Of a DNA stretch of 64,000 nt, positions 17,016 through 25,778 are shown piece after piece. The notes beneath the pieces are model-generated. The model worked only from the letters and a program-made list of their open reading frames with translations, made no database searches and had not been told where the DNA came from. The position numbers were made by a program, and so were the translations under genes. This stretch comes from Luteibacter sp. (lineage in GTDB: Bacteria; Pseudomonadota; Gammaproteobacteria; Xanthomonadales; Rhodanobacteraceae): assembly GCF_009912395.1 (NCBI RefSeq), contig NZ_WNDO01000022.1:30200-94199 (forward strand). The letters are read 5' to 3'. The first letter of the stretch is position 1. Each line of letters begins with the position of its first letter.

Positions 17016-17504
17016 TCAGTGCGCCAGCGAGGCGCCGGCCAGTTCGCGTTCGATGAAGTCCGGCGTGAACGCAGGCCCATAGCGCTTGACCACCTTGCCG
17101 GAGCGATCGACGAGGAACTTGGTGAAGTTCCACTTGATGTCCTCCGCGCCGAGCAGGCCCGGCGCGGCATGCTTCAGCGCCGCGTACAGCGGATGCGTGC
17201 CGTCGCCGTTGACCTCCACCTTGGAGAACATCGGGAAGGTCACGCCATAAGTAAGGTCACAGAACGACTTGATGTCGGCGTCCGCGCCCGGCTCCTGCTG
17301 CCCGAACTGGTCGCAGGGAAACCCGAGGATCTCGACCCCCTGGCCGCGCATCCGCTGGTACATGGCCTCCAGGCCCTGGTACTGCGGCGTGAACTGGCAG
17401 CGCGATGCCACGTTGACGATAAGCAACGTCTTCCCGCGATACGCCTCCATCGAGATCGTGTCGCCGTCGATGGTGCGTAGCTGGTGTTCGTAGATGGATG
17501 ACAT
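17016..17504 (-). CDS. Glutathione peroxidase family protein
   Basis: A 162-residue thiol peroxidase of the GPx/BtuE family that reduces peroxides. The peroxidatic residue is a cysteine, C36, in VASRCQFTPQY; Q70 (in CDQFGQQEPG) and the Trp in KWNFTKFLVDR complete the catalytic tetrad region. The usual CNQF motif reads CDQF here. I start at MSSIYEHQ, preceded by GGGAG; the upstream frame adds an unrelated tail. There is no signal peptide, so it is cytoplasmic. Confidence 0.95.
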   Translation of the reverse strand: MSSIYEHQLRTIDGDTISMEAYRGKTLLIVNVASRCQFTPQYQGLEAMYQRMRGQGVEILGFPCDQFGQQEPGADADIKSFCDLTYGVTFPMFSKVEVNGDGTHPLYAALKHAAPGLLGAEDIKWNFTKFLVDRSGKVVKRYGPAFTPDFIERELAGASLAH

Positions 17505-17622
17505 GGTGGAGCTCCCTGTTCGTGATCGGGGAAGTCTCCATCTCATCCGCAAACAAGACCAATCGATTGATTCAACACCGGCCATAGATAACGACTATAT
17601 GGAAGCCGCGATCACGTTCCCA

Positions 17623-17985
17623 TCAGGACGACTTCGAGGTCGGTAGCACGAACTTCACGGGGATGATCGCGTAACCCGAATCGGGTTTGCCATTTTTCCC
17701 GATGTGGGGATTGAAGTGATATTGCGACACCGCCTTGACCGCCTTCTCGTCCAGATCCGGATAGCCGGACGATGTCTCGACCCGTGCCTGCGATGCGGTT
17801 CCGTCGGTGCCCACGAACGTTTTCACGATCACCATGGCGTCGCGCTTTGCCGCGATGGCGGCCGGTGGATGGGACGACGGGACCGCTGCCGGAGCCGGTG
17901 TGGGCGTGCCGACCTGTGGCGCCGCCTGGGCACCTTGCATGCATAGCAACGACGCACAGGCCAACGCGTAATATCTTGCCGACAT
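17623..17985 (-). CDS. Secreted orphan TonB C-terminal-domain protein
   Basis: A 120-residue protein with a cleavable signal peptide (ending MQGAQA) followed by a short Pro/Ala linker and a TonB_C-like domain (VIVKTFVGTDGTASQARVET, SSGYPDLDEKAVKAV, YHFNP, then PVKFVLP). It lacks the retained N-terminal membrane helix of a true TonB, so it should be free in the periplasm. I start at MSARYYALA; a start at 18012 (MKVFRERLT) is possible and would lengthen the n-region by nine residues. Its role may be modulatory; this is inference. Confidence 0.72.
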   Translation of the reverse strand: MSARYYALACASLLCMQGAQAAPQVGTPTPAPAAVPSSHPPAAIAAKRDAMVIVKTFVGTDGTASQARVETSSGYPDLDEKAVKAVSQYHFNPHIGKNGKPDSGYAIIPVKFVLPTSKSS

Positions 17986-18068
17986 CGTGAGGCGCTCCCG
18001 GAAGACCTTCATGGTCGATGGCGTAGCGTGAGCGCGTCGTGCGAAAGAGGCAAGCACGTCTGGCACCA

Positions 18069-18329
18069 CTACGGCGCCGTCGCCTGCTCCAGTTCGCGAA
18101 GCCATCTGAGCGCGTAGAGATCGTCGGGACCGCACATCGATGCATCGGGTTTCAGCCCACCACACACCTTCGGTCGCTCGGGGCGGCCGAAGATGGCGCA
18201 GCGGTTGTCGTCGGTGAGCTGGACGCAGCGGACGCCTGCCGGCTTGCCCTGCGGCATGCCCGGGATAGGCGAGCTGATCGACGGAGCGATGCAGCGCGCG
18301 CCACAACCCGGACGGCAGGCGAGGGGCAC
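18069..18329 (-). CDS. YkgJ family cysteine-cluster protein
   Basis: An 86-residue protein with the zinc/iron-chelating cysteine cluster of the YkgJ family: CRPGCGARC near the N-terminus, then C (VRCVQL), C (NRCAIFGRP) and RPKVCGG. I assign a GTG start at 18329, two bases after the aroE stop, which makes it translationally linked to aroE. The family binds metal and its function is not settled. Many relatives sit beside unrelated housekeeping genes, so the aroE link may only be positional. Confidence 0.87.
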   Translation of the reverse strand: MPLACRPGCGARCIAPSISSPIPGMPQGKPAGVRCVQLTDDNRCAIFGRPERPKVCGGLKPDASMCGPDDLYALRWLRELEQATAP

Positions 18330-18331
18330 GC

Positions 18332-19171
18332 TCAGAAACGCTGACGCAGTTCGCGGTAGACCGGGTCGGTGTCCGGGCGCTGGCCGTGCCAGCGCTCGAA
18401 GCCGTCGGCGGCCTGTTCGATCAGCATGCCCAGGCCGTCGCGGAACCAGTCCGGACGCAGACCGGCGCCGATGACCCAGCCCTTGAAGTCGGCGGCGGCG
18501 GTGCCGTAGCAGATGTCGTAGGCGGTGGAGCGGTCCTCCTGCACGATCGACATCGGCAGGTGGAACTGGCCGCCATGGAAGCCGATGGAGGTGGCATTCA
18601 CCACCAGGTCGAAGCACTCGCCGTCCAGGCCGTCCCAGTAGCGCGTGTGGCAACGGGCGGGTTCGCCGATGGCGTCGGCGATCTCGTCGGCCTTCTCGGG
18701 CGTGCGATTGACGATGGTGAGCGTCTTCACGCCCGCGTCCATGAGCGCCCAGGCCACGGCCTTGGCGGCGCCGCCGGCACCCAGGAGGAGGGCATCGTGG
18801 CCGCGCAGGTCGAAGCCGTGGCGTTCGGTGATGTCGCGGACGAAGCCGCTGCCGTCGGTGTTGTGGGCCTCGATGCGGCCGTCGGGCAAGCGGGTCAGGG
18901 TGTTGGCGGCACCCGCTCGCTCGGCGGCCTCGGTCTTCACGTCGGCCATCGCCAGGGCCGCCAGCTTGTGCGGCATGGTCACGTTGGCGCCATGGCCGCC
19001 CTCGGCGAAGAAGCGGCGGACCTCGGCCTCAAAGACCTCCGGTTTGGCGTCGATGGTGCGGTAATCGACGGCGATACCGACCTGTTTGGCGAACGCCGAG
19101 TGGATCTCGGGGGACAGCGAGTGCGCGATCGGATGACCGAAAATGGCGAAACGGCGAGCTTCGACGCTCAT
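18332..19171 (-). CDS. aroE: Shikimate dehydrogenase
   Basis: A 279-residue NADP-dependent enzyme reducing 3-dehydroshikimate to shikimate in aromatic amino-acid synthesis. Substrate-binding SLSPEIH (residues 18-24), catalytic K69 in NVTMPHK and D106 in AHNTDGSGF are present, and the Rossmann motif is [12 protein letters not shown] start at [12 protein letters not shown], preceded by GGAGAG; an upstream in-frame ATG (19198) would add nine residues. It is followed directly by the ykgJ-like gene. Confidence 0.96.
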   Translation of the reverse strand: MSVEARRFAIFGHPIAHSLSPEIHSAFAKQVGIAVDYRTIDAKPEVFEAEVRRFFAEGGHGANVTMPHKLAALAMADVKTEAAERAGAANTLTRLPDGRIEAHNTDGSGFVRDITERHGFDLRGHDALLLGAGGAAKAVAWALMDAGVKTLTIVNRTPEKADEIADAIGEPARCHTRYWDGLDGECFDLVVNATSIGFHGGQFHLPMSIVQEDRSTAYDICYGTAAADFKGWVIGAGLRPDWFRDGLGMLIEQAADGFERWHGQRPDTDPVYRELRQRF

Positions 19172-19305
19172 GAACTCTCCTGGCTCTTGGCCGGGCACCG
19201 CGCCCAGCGGGCCGATTCTAGCAATGCCGTCATGAAGGGCGGTCGCGACCCGTGAGACGGAGGCCTCCTAACGTGCGCCCCGACACCTACCCACGGAGTG
19301 CCGCC

Positions 19306-19521
19306 ATGAACACGCTCTCGCCGAACCGCCTTCGCGCCCTCATCGCCATGGCCTGGCTGGTCGCCGGGGCCCTGTTGCTCCTGCTTACCCCACTGTCGGG
19401 TCACAGCGAGTCACTGGGTTGGACGCCGGCCTTCTGGCTGCTCGCCGCGCCGGCGAGCGTGCTGCTGGCGATGCGCCCCCGCTTGCCACTGGACCTGCTG
19501 GCCGCGCTGTTCCATCGCTGA
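19306..19521 (+). CDS. Small two-helix membrane protein, hypothetical
   Basis: A 71-residue protein with two predicted membrane helices (about residues 9-25 and 38-53) separated by a short loop. The ATG at 19306 is preceded by CGGAGTG. No family is recognised. It stands alone between the divergent aroE and the downstream epimerase gene. Codon use is like its neighbours, which supports it being a real gene. Confidence 0.55.
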   Translation: MNTLSPNRLRALIAMAWLVAGALLLLLTPLSGHSESLGWTPAFWLLAAPASVLLAMRPRLPLDLLAALFHR

Positions 19522-19633
19522 GCGATGCCGTTTACGTCGAGCGGCTCGCGCTTTGCCGCAGGGCGGCTTGCGCATTAATCCTACAATATGCTTGCATGCC
19601 GAAGCCCACGACGGGTCGCAACGGGGATACGAA

Positions 19634-20764
19634 ATGCGACGTACGGTGTTCATGGCTTCGCTGCTGATCGCAATGACGGCAGGCATGACGGTATATGCGG
19701 CGGATGCGAAACGCGAAACCTTCGGCGCGCTCGCCGATGGCACGAAGGTCGATGCGGTGCTGCTCGATAGCGGTCACGGCGTGCAGGTACGCGTGATGGC
19801 CTACGGCGCGGGATTGCAGGAGGTGATCACACCCGATCGCCACGGCAAGCCCGCCAACATCCTGCTCGGCTATGCGAAGTTCGACGATTACCTGAAGAAA
19901 CCGCAGTACTTCGGCGCGACGGTGGGGCGTTACGCCAACCGCATCGCCAAGGGTCGCTTCACGCTCGACGGCCATGCCTACCAGGTGCCGACCAACGACG
20001 GTCCCAATTCGCTGCACGGCGGTACCAAGGGTTTCGACAAGGTGCTGTGGACCATCGGTGACGTGAAAAGCGGTGCGGACAGCGCGAGCGTCACGCTCAC
20101 CTATGTGAGTCCCGATGGTGACATGGGTTATCCGGGCAAGCTCACTGCGACGGCCACGTACACGCTCGACGCGCAGAACCACCTCACCATCCAGTACGAC
20201 GCCACCACGGACAAGCCGACCGTCGTCAACCTCACCAATCACGCTTATTGGAACCTCTCGGGCGAAGGCTCGGGTTCGGTGATGGACCAGGTGCTGACCA
20301 TTCCGGCGGATTCCTATGTGCCGGTCGATGCGACCGCCATTCCCCTGGGAAAGATCGCGCCGGTCGCGGGCACGCCATTCGATTTTCGCAAGGGCAAGCC
20401 TATCGGTCGCGATGTGCGCCTGTCCGATCCGCAGTTGGTGAACGGCCGCGGTTTCGATCACGACTTCGTCGTCGCACGCGATATCGCGAAGACGCCACGC
20501 GTGGTGGCCAAGGTGGAAGATCCGGCGTCCGGTCGTACGATGACGCTGAAATCGACGATGCCGGGCGTGCAGTTCTATTCGGGCAATTTCCTCGATGCGA
20601 CAAGCGTCGGCACCGGTGGCCACATGTATCGCGAAGACGATGCGTTCGTGCTGGAACCGCAGTTCCATCCGGATACACCGAACCAGCCGTCGTTCGGATC
20701 GGCGCGTTTGGCGCCCGGCGAAACGTATCGGCATACGATCGTGTTCGAGTTCGGTACCAAATAA
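19634..20764 (+). CDS. galM: Secreted aldose 1-epimerase (mutarotase)
   Basis: A 376-residue galactose mutarotase family enzyme that interconverts alpha and beta sugar anomers. Active-site blocks are YANRIAKG, NDGPNSLHGG, the catalytic TNHAYWNL and VLEPQFHPD. The N-terminus (MRRTVFMASL and on to VYAADA) is a signal peptide, so this form acts in the periplasm. I chose the ATG at 19634 for that reason; the earlier in-frame ATG at 19553 would bury the signal sequence. The gene is followed by a REP palindrome. Confidence 0.93.
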   Translation: MRRTVFMASLLIAMTAGMTVYAADAKRETFGALADGTKVDAVLLDSGHGVQVRVMAYGAGLQEVITPDRHGKPANILLGYAKFDDYLKKPQYFGATVGRYANRIAKGRFTLDGHAYQVPTNDGPNSLHGGTKGFDKVLWTIGDVKSGADSASVTLTYVSPDGDMGYPGKLTATATYTLDAQNHLTIQYDATTDKPTVVNLTNHAYWNLSGEGSGSVMDQVLTIPADSYVPVDATAIPLGKIAPVAGTPFDFRKGKPIGRDVRLSDPQLVNGRGFDHDFVVARDIAKTPRVVAKVEDPASGRTMTLKSTMPGVQFYSGNFLDATSVGTGGHMYREDDAFVLEPQFHPDTPNQPSFGSARLAPGETYRHTIVFEFGTK

Positions 20765-20767
20765 CGG

Positions 20768-20813
20768 TGTAGGAGCGCGCTTGCGCGCGATCGCGCGCAA
20801 GCGCGCTCCTACA
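20768..20813. repeat. REP-type palindrome, 46 bp
   Basis: Perfect inverted repeat with the same 23-base arms as the copy at 6589. It lies between the convergent galM and RimK-like genes and could terminate transcription from both sides. Confidence 0.9.
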
Positions 20814-20820
20814 ACAACGA

Positions 20821-22305
20821 TCAGGTCTGGATACCCAGGCGCTTCAGTTCGAGGCGGCGCAGGAATTCCTGCATGATCCGCAGATAGAGATCTTCGCCGA
20901 GGTAGGCATCTTCCACGCCCGCGTCGATCGACGGATTGTCGTTGACCTCGATCACCACCGGACGGTCGCCCACCTGCTTGAGGTCGACACCATAGATGCC
21001 GTCGCCGATGGTCTGTGTGGCCTTGAGCGCCAGCTTCACCACTTCACTGGGCGCGTCGCGAACCGGCACCGTGCGGAAGCCGCCGGATTTCGCCGTACCC
21101 TTCGCACCGTGGTTGTAGATCTGCCAGTGGCCGCGCGACATGAAGTACTGGCATGCGTAGAGCGGCTCATGGTTGAGCACGCCGATGCGCCAGTCAAATT
21201 CCGTGTAGAGGTATTCCTGGGCGAGCAGCAGCGCGCTGTGCGAGAACAGCTCGCTGGCTGCCTTCTCCAACGCTTCGCGGGTTTCCACCTTCACCACGCC
21301 GCGCGAGAACGACCCGTCGGGAATCTTCAGCACGATCGGCAGGCCGAGTCGCTCCGGCAGGTCGCGCAGCTGTTTCGGATCGTCGCGATAGAGGATCTCG
21401 GTGTTGGGCACCGCCAGCTTGCGCGACACCATCAGGTCGTTCAGGAAGATCTTGTTCGTGCAGCGCAGGATCGACGTGGGGTCATCCATCACTACCATGC
21501 CTTCCTTCTCCGCGCGGTGCGCGAAGCGATAGGTGTGGTTGTCGCTGGCCGTGGTCTCGCGGATGAACAGGCCGTCGTACTCGGCCAGGCGCTGGTAGTC
21601 GTTCTTGCCGATCGGATCGACCTCGATGCCCAGGTGCTTGCCCGCTTCGACGAAGTGCTTGAGCGCCTTGCGGTTCGAGGGCGGCATCGCCTCGTTGGGG
21701 TCGACCAGCATCGCGATGTCGTAGCGATAGCGGCGACGGGTGCGCGGCTTTCGCCAGATCTTGCGGGAGAACTTTTCCAGGGCCGCCGCGAAGGCGTCTT
21801 CCTGGGCGTCGTCGAGAGTGTGCAAGCCCACCGGCTTCACGGCAGACACCTGCCAGATCCGGTCGCGCTCGAACTCGATGCGCATGAGCGGGCAGGGGAA
21901 CATGTCGAAGACCTGGCGGGCGAGGTCCTGGAGATCGGGGACGGAGGTCTCGCCGAAGTAGACCAGCACGCCGAAATCGGTGGTGTCGCGCCCGCCGGCA
22001 GGGAGGAACTTCGACAGCTTCTGGTTGAGGTCGTCGATGTTCAGGCCGTAGAGCGAACGGCGGCGCAGATCGTTCACCGTGCGCACCGAGGGGATCACCT
22101 TGTGGCCGCGCGCCTCGGCCAGCAGCGAGACGTAGTAACCGGTGCCCAGGTACTTGTAGCTGCGGCAGAGGTTGATGACGTGGGTGCGTTCGTCGTCGCC
22201 GCCGATCGGCTCGCGGAGGTAATCCATGGCGCTGACGACGTCGGCGGACGGGTAGTACGAGCCCCAGTCCGAGGCTTTCTCCACGACGATGACGAGCCGG
22301 CTCAT
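20821..22305 (-). CDS. RimK-like ATP-grasp ligase with N-terminal RLAN domain
   Basis: A 494-residue ATP-grasp enzyme. Residues about 1-160 form the RLAN domain (MSRLVIVVEKASDWGSYYPS at the start). Residues about 190-490 are the RimK-type ATP-grasp fold, with KIPDGSFSRGVVKV as ATP-binding loop, LLAQEYLYTEFDWRIGVL, and the metal-binding end GVDLKQ, VIEVNDNPSIDAG. RimK-type enzymes attach amino acids to peptides or proteins; this subfamily has been linked by genome context to GNAT transferases and C39-type peptidases, and its substrate is unknown. A GNAT gene lies divergently upstream. Confidence 0.9.
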   Translation of the reverse strand: MSRLVIVVEKASDWGSYYPSADVVSAMDYLREPIGGDDERTHVINLCRSYKYLGTGYYVSLLAEARGHKVIPSVRTVNDLRRRSLYGLNIDDLNQKLSKFLPAGGRDTTDFGVLVYFGETSVPDLQDLARQVFDMFPCPLMRIEFERDRIWQVSAVKPVGLHTLDDAQEDAFAAALEKFSRKIWRKPRTRRRYRYDIAMLVDPNEAMPPSNRKALKHFVEAGKHLGIEVDPIGKNDYQRLAEYDGLFIRETTASDNHTYRFAHRAEKEGMVVMDDPTSILRCTNKIFLNDLMVSRKLAVPNTEILYRDDPKQLRDLPERLGLPIVLKIPDGSFSRGVVKVETREALEKAASELFSHSALLLAQEYLYTEFDWRIGVLNHEPLYACQYFMSRGHWQIYNHGAKGTAKSGGFRTVPVRDAPSEVVKLALKATQTIGDGIYGVDLKQVGDRPVVIEVNDNPSIDAGVEDAYLGEDLYLRIMQEFLRRLELKRLGIQT

Positions 22306-22548
22306 GAGACCTCAGCAGACGACGATTCCGTGTCCAGGGCCCGACATCGGGCCACCGCGTTTCGCCGGTGCGGGCAGTGTGTTCTCCACTGCCACGACGC
22401 ACAAGCCGGGGCGCTGAAGCCCGATTGAACGGGTTCATGAAAAAGTCATTGATCGCTGGGGACGAGGGGTCTACAGTGCCGCGCTTGCCGAATACCCCCG
22501 TCGGCTCCGCAGCCGTCCTGTCCCACCCGCGCCGGAGTTCCATCCCGC

Positions 22549-23019
22549 ATGCGTCCACCCCCGGTCACCGCCGCGGTACGCGTTCGTCGCGCCGAAGTCA
22601 GCGATCTCGACGACCTGGTCGCGCTCGAGGAATCGAGTTTCGCCCAGGACCGCCTGAGCCGCGCCCAGTACCGCAAGCATCTCGACAGCGAAACCGCCCT
22701 GGTCCTCGTGGCCAGCGCCAATCATCGCCGTTTCCTCGGCACCGCCGTGGTCTTCTTCAGGAAGGGCACGACCGTGGCCCGGCTGTATTCCATCGCCACC
22801 AAGCCCGCCGCACAGGGCAAGGGCGTGGGCTCGGCGCTGATCGAGGCCTCCGAGACCGCCGCCCGCCAGAAGGGCTGTCGGTCCCTGCGCCTGGAAGTGC
22901 GCAAGGACAACGCCGTGGCCATCCGCCTGTACGAACGGCTCGGCTACGGGAAAATCGGCGAATACCCGGGGTACTACGCCGACGGCACGGACGCGCTCCG
23001 TTTCGAGAAGCAGCTCTGA
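22549..23019 (+). CDS. GNAT family N-acetyltransferase (RimI-like)
   Basis: A 156-residue acetyltransferase. The acetyl-CoA site is motif A, SIATKPAAQGKGVGSALIEA (Q/R-x-x-G-x-G/A); motif B is RLEVRKDNAVAIRLYERLGY. The N-terminal stretch LVALEESSFAQDRLS resembles GNAT domains that are often fused to a C39-type peptidase and located beside RLAN/RimK ligases; the peptidase part is absent here. The gene starts 243 bases from the divergent ligase gene, so shared regulation is plausible. Confidence 0.9.
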   Translation: MRPPPVTAAVRVRRAEVSDLDDLVALEESSFAQDRLSRAQYRKHLDSETALVLVASANHRRFLGTAVVFFRKGTTVARLYSIATKPAAQGKGVGSALIEASETAARQKGCRSLRLEVRKDNAVAIRLYERLGYGKIGEYPGYYADGTDALRFEKQL

Positions 23020-23063
23020 GCGGCCGCAGGGCTATACTGGCCGTCGTTTCCAGGGAACCGACC

Positions 23064-23279
23064 ATGCGCCGATCGATCCTCCCATGCGCCCTCGTCCTCG
23101 CCACGCTCGCCCTCGCGGGCTGCGGCAACAAGGGCCCGCTGTTCATGCCGCCGCCGCCCGCACCGGGCACCACGACCGCGCCCAAGGCCGTGCCGCATCC
23201 GGCCGCCGCATCGACCGTGCCCGGACCTGCACCGACGAGCACCACGATGTCGCCGTTCAACTCCGTCATCCACCAGTAA
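23064..23279 (+). CDS. lptM: LPS translocon maturation chaperone LptM (YifL-type lipoprotein)
   Basis: A 71-residue lipoprotein with the diagnostic lipobox plus motif LAGCGNKGPLFMP of the LptM/YifL family, followed by a low-complexity Pro/Ala/Thr tail. In E. coli LptM assists oxidative maturation of the LptD/LptE complex in the outer membrane. It lies directly upstream of dapF, as is common in gammaproteobacteria, with 6 bases between them. The tail length differs widely in the family. Confidence 0.9.
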   Translation: MRRSILPCALVLATLALAGCGNKGPLFMPPPPAPGTTTAPKAVPHPAAASTVPGPAPTSTTMSPFNSVIHQ

Positions 23280-23285
23280 GCCGCC

Positions 23286-24113
23286 ATGCCTTCCCGCTTC
23301 ACCAAGATGCATGGGATCGGCAACGATTTCGTCATCGTGGACTGGCGCGAGGACGCCGGCCGCGTACCCGACGCCGCCCGCATCGCGGCCCTGGCCCATC
23401 GCCACACGGGCATTGGCTTCGACCAGCTGATCAGCATCGAGCCGGCGCGCGATCCGTCCTGTGCCTTCTATTACGGCCTGTGGAACGCCGATGGCTCACC
23501 GGCCGGGCAGTGCGGCAACGGCGTGCGCTGCGTAGCGGCGTGGCTGTATCGCGACGGCGCCATCGAGCGTGACGTGCCGGTGCGGCTGGAAAGCCCGTCA
23601 GGTCCGGTCACCGTGCGCGTACTCGGCGCCGACCTGGTCACGGTGGACATGGGCGAACCCGACTTCTCACCGACCAGCATCCCCCTCGACCGGCCAGCCC
23701 ACGCCACCTACACGCTCGACGTGGAGGGCGACGAGGCCAGCTTTGGCGCGGTGTCCATGGGCAACCCCCATGCCGTGCTGTTCGTGGACGACGTGACCGA
23801 CCCGCGCGTGGATCGTCTCGGCCCCCTGCTTACGACGCATGCCGTGTTCCGCGAAGGTGCCAATGTCGGTTTCGCCCAGCGGCTCGGTCCCGGCCATCTG
23901 CGCCTGCGTGTACACGAACGTGGCAGCGGCTGGACCCAGGCCTGCGGCACGGGCGCCTGTGCCGCCGCCGCCGTGGCCCGCGCGCTTGGCCTGGCGGGTG
24001 ACGAGGTACACGTCGATCTTCCCGGCGGCACGCTCACCATCGCCTGGCACGGCCCAGGGCACACCCTGTGGATGACCGGCCCGGCCGCCTTCGTCTTTGA
24101 AGGCGAAGTGTGA
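23286..24113 (+). CDS. dapF: Diaminopimelate epimerase
   Basis: A 275-residue epimerase converting LL- to meso-diaminopimelate for lysine and peptidoglycan synthesis. The two catalytic cysteines are C76 (GQCGNGVRC) and C220 (QACGTGAC). The N-terminal signature FTKMHGIGNDF is intact. It is part of the conserved block lptM-dapF-DUF484-xerC, all on the plus strand. Confidence 0.97.
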   Translation: MPSRFTKMHGIGNDFVIVDWREDAGRVPDAARIAALAHRHTGIGFDQLISIEPARDPSCAFYYGLWNADGSPAGQCGNGVRCVAAWLYRDGAIERDVPVRLESPSGPVTVRVLGADLVTVDMGEPDFSPTSIPLDRPAHATYTLDVEGDEASFGAVSMGNPHAVLFVDDVTDPRVDRLGPLLTTHAVFREGANVGFAQRLGPGHLRLRVHERGSGWTQACGTGACAAAAVARALGLAGDEVHVDLPGGTLTIAWHGPGHTLWMTGPAAFVFEGEV

Positions 24114-24171
24114 CGGCGGCGTCCGAACGCGGCACACTGCGGTCAGCATGTAGCGAATGAAGGACACCCCC

Positions 24172-24858
24172 ATGAGCGAGACCGCGATCGAAGGCAACAT
24201 CGAACCAGCTGCCGTGGCGTCCTACCTGAGCCGGCATCCGGACTTCCTGGCCGACCATCCCGAGCTCGCCGACCTGCTCGTGCTACCCGCGCGCAACGGG
24301 CCGGCCACCTCGCTTGCCGTGCACCAGATGCGCGGGTTGCGCGAGAAGAACGTCGAGCTGGAGACGCGCCTGCGCGAACTCTCCACCATCGCCGGCGAAA
24401 ACGAGGCCCTGATGCGTCGCGTCCACGGCCTGATGCTCGCCCTCCTCGGCGCCGGCGACATCGAGGAAACGGTACGTAGCGTGGTCCGCCGCCTTACCGA
24501 GGATTTCAACTCCGAACGTGTCCGCCTGGTGTTCTTCGGCGACCTCGCCGGATTGCCCGACGAGCCCTGGTTGCTGCGTGAATCGCGCGGCAGCGCCGGA
24601 TTGCCGGAGTTCGCTTCGTTCCTGGAGCACGGCGATCCCGTCGCGGGCCGTCTCGCCCAGGAAAAATTGCATCGCCTGTTCGGCGATGAGGCGACCGATG
24701 TACGTTCGGCGGCGCTCATGCGCGTCGGGCGCGACGCCATGCTCGCCATCGGCAGCGCCGATGCCGATCGCTTCCACCCCGGCATGGGCACGCTGTTCCT
24801 CGACATGATCTCCACCACGGTGGGTTCGGCGATCGAGCGGGCCCGGAAGGTCGCGTGA
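24172..24858 (+). CDS. DUF484 family protein
   Basis: A 228-residue protein of the DUF484/YigA family, nearly always placed between dapF and xerC. The N-terminus VASYLSRHPDFLADHPELAD is family-typical, followed by a coiled-coil stretch (RGLREKNVELETRLREL) and a GAF-like domain. I start at MSETAIEG (24172) because AAGGA precedes it; an in-frame ATG at 24157 has no ribosome-binding site. Its stop overlaps the xerC start (GTGA). The molecular role is not known. Confidence 0.88.
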   Translation: MSETAIEGNIEPAAVASYLSRHPDFLADHPELADLLVLPARNGPATSLAVHQMRGLREKNVELETRLRELSTIAGENEALMRRVHGLMLALLGAGDIEETVRSVVRRLTEDFNSERVRLVFFGDLAGLPDEPWLLRESRGSAGLPEFASFLEHGDPVAGRLAQEKLHRLFGDEATDVRSAALMRVGRDAMLAIGSADADRFHPGMGTLFLDMISTTVGSAIERARKVA

Positions 24859-25745
24859 CACCGCGGGAGACCGTCGAGGCCTTCCTCCGCCACTTCTCGG
24901 CGGAGCGGGTGCCTTCCGCCCACACGATGGCCGCCTACCGTCGCGACCTCGGCAAGCTGCTCGACTTCATGGAGCACGAGGGCCTGACCAGCTTCGACGC
25001 GCTGGCACCCGAACGCCTGCGCAGCATGGCCGCCCGCGAGCATCGCGGCGGGCTGGCACCGAACAGCATCCAGCGCCTGCTATCGGCCTGCCGGACACTG
25101 TTCCGCTATCTCAACCGCGAAGGCCTGCTCGCCCATGACCCGGCGGCGGGTGTGCGTGGGCCGAAAGTGCGTCGCAAGCTGCCGCATGTGCTCGACGTGG
25201 ACGAAGCGCGTCAGTTGGTCGAGACCACGCTGGACGATGCGCACGCGCCGCAGGACACAGCGATGATGGAGCTGCTGTATTCGAGCGGCCTGCGCCTGTC
25301 CGAACTGTGCGGACTGCGCTGGGGCGACCTCGACCTGGAGGAGGGGCAGGTCAGGGTGCTGGGCAAGGGCAACAAGACACGCATCCTTCCGGTTGGCCGC
25401 CATGCCGTCGCCGCGTTGCGCCACCTCGCCGCCCAGGGCGGTGACGCACCGGAACAGGCCGTGTTCAAGGGTCGCGGCGGCATGCCGATCCACCCGCGCA
25501 CCGTGCAGAAGCGACTGAGCCTGCTATCGGCGGGATTGTCCCGCCATGTGCACCCCCACATGTTGCGACATACCTTTGCCAGCCACATGCTGGAATCGTC
25601 CGGCGACCTGCGTTCCGTGCAGGAATTGCTGGGTCATGCGGATATCGCAACCACCCAGATCTATACACATCTGGATTTCCAGTATCTGGCCAAGGTGTAT
25701 GACGCCGCCCATCCCAGGGCGAAACGGAAGCCGGACGCAGGTTGA
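24855..25745 (+). CDS. xerC: Tyrosine recombinase XerC
   Basis: A 296-residue site-specific recombinase that with XerD resolves chromosome dimers at dif. The N-terminal SAM-like domain covers about residues 1-95. Catalytic residues of the R-K-H-R-H-Y set are visible: R in SGLRLSELCGLRW, K in VLGKGNKTR, HxxR in HMLRHTFASHML, H in LLGHADIATT and Y in TQIYTHL. The GTG start overlaps the DUF484 stop by four bases. Context beside dapF identifies it as XerC rather than XerD. Confidence 0.95.
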   Translation: MTPRETVEAFLRHFSAERVPSAHTMAAYRRDLGKLLDFMEHEGLTSFDALAPERLRSMAAREHRGGLAPNSIQRLLSACRTLFRYLNREGLLAHDPAAGVRGPKVRRKLPHVLDVDEARQLVETTLDDAHAPQDTAMMELLYSSGLRLSELCGLRWGDLDLEEGQVRVLGKGNKTRILPVGRHAVAALRHLAAQGGDAPEQAVFKGRGGMPIHPRTVQKRLSLLSAGLSRHVHPHMLRHTFASHMLESSGDLRSVQELLGHADIATTQIYTHLDFQYLAKVYDAAHPRAKRKPDAG

Positions 25746-25772
25746 CCCGCCGGCCGATACAGCTAGCGGGTC
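25744..25772. terminator. Possible bidirectional terminator after xerC
   Basis: GACCCGC (25744-25750) and GCGGGTC (25766-25772) can pair with a 15-base loop between the convergent xerC and the secreted-protein gene. There is no T-run and the stem is short, so this is weak. Confidence 0.35.
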
Positions 25773-25778
25773 GATGTT

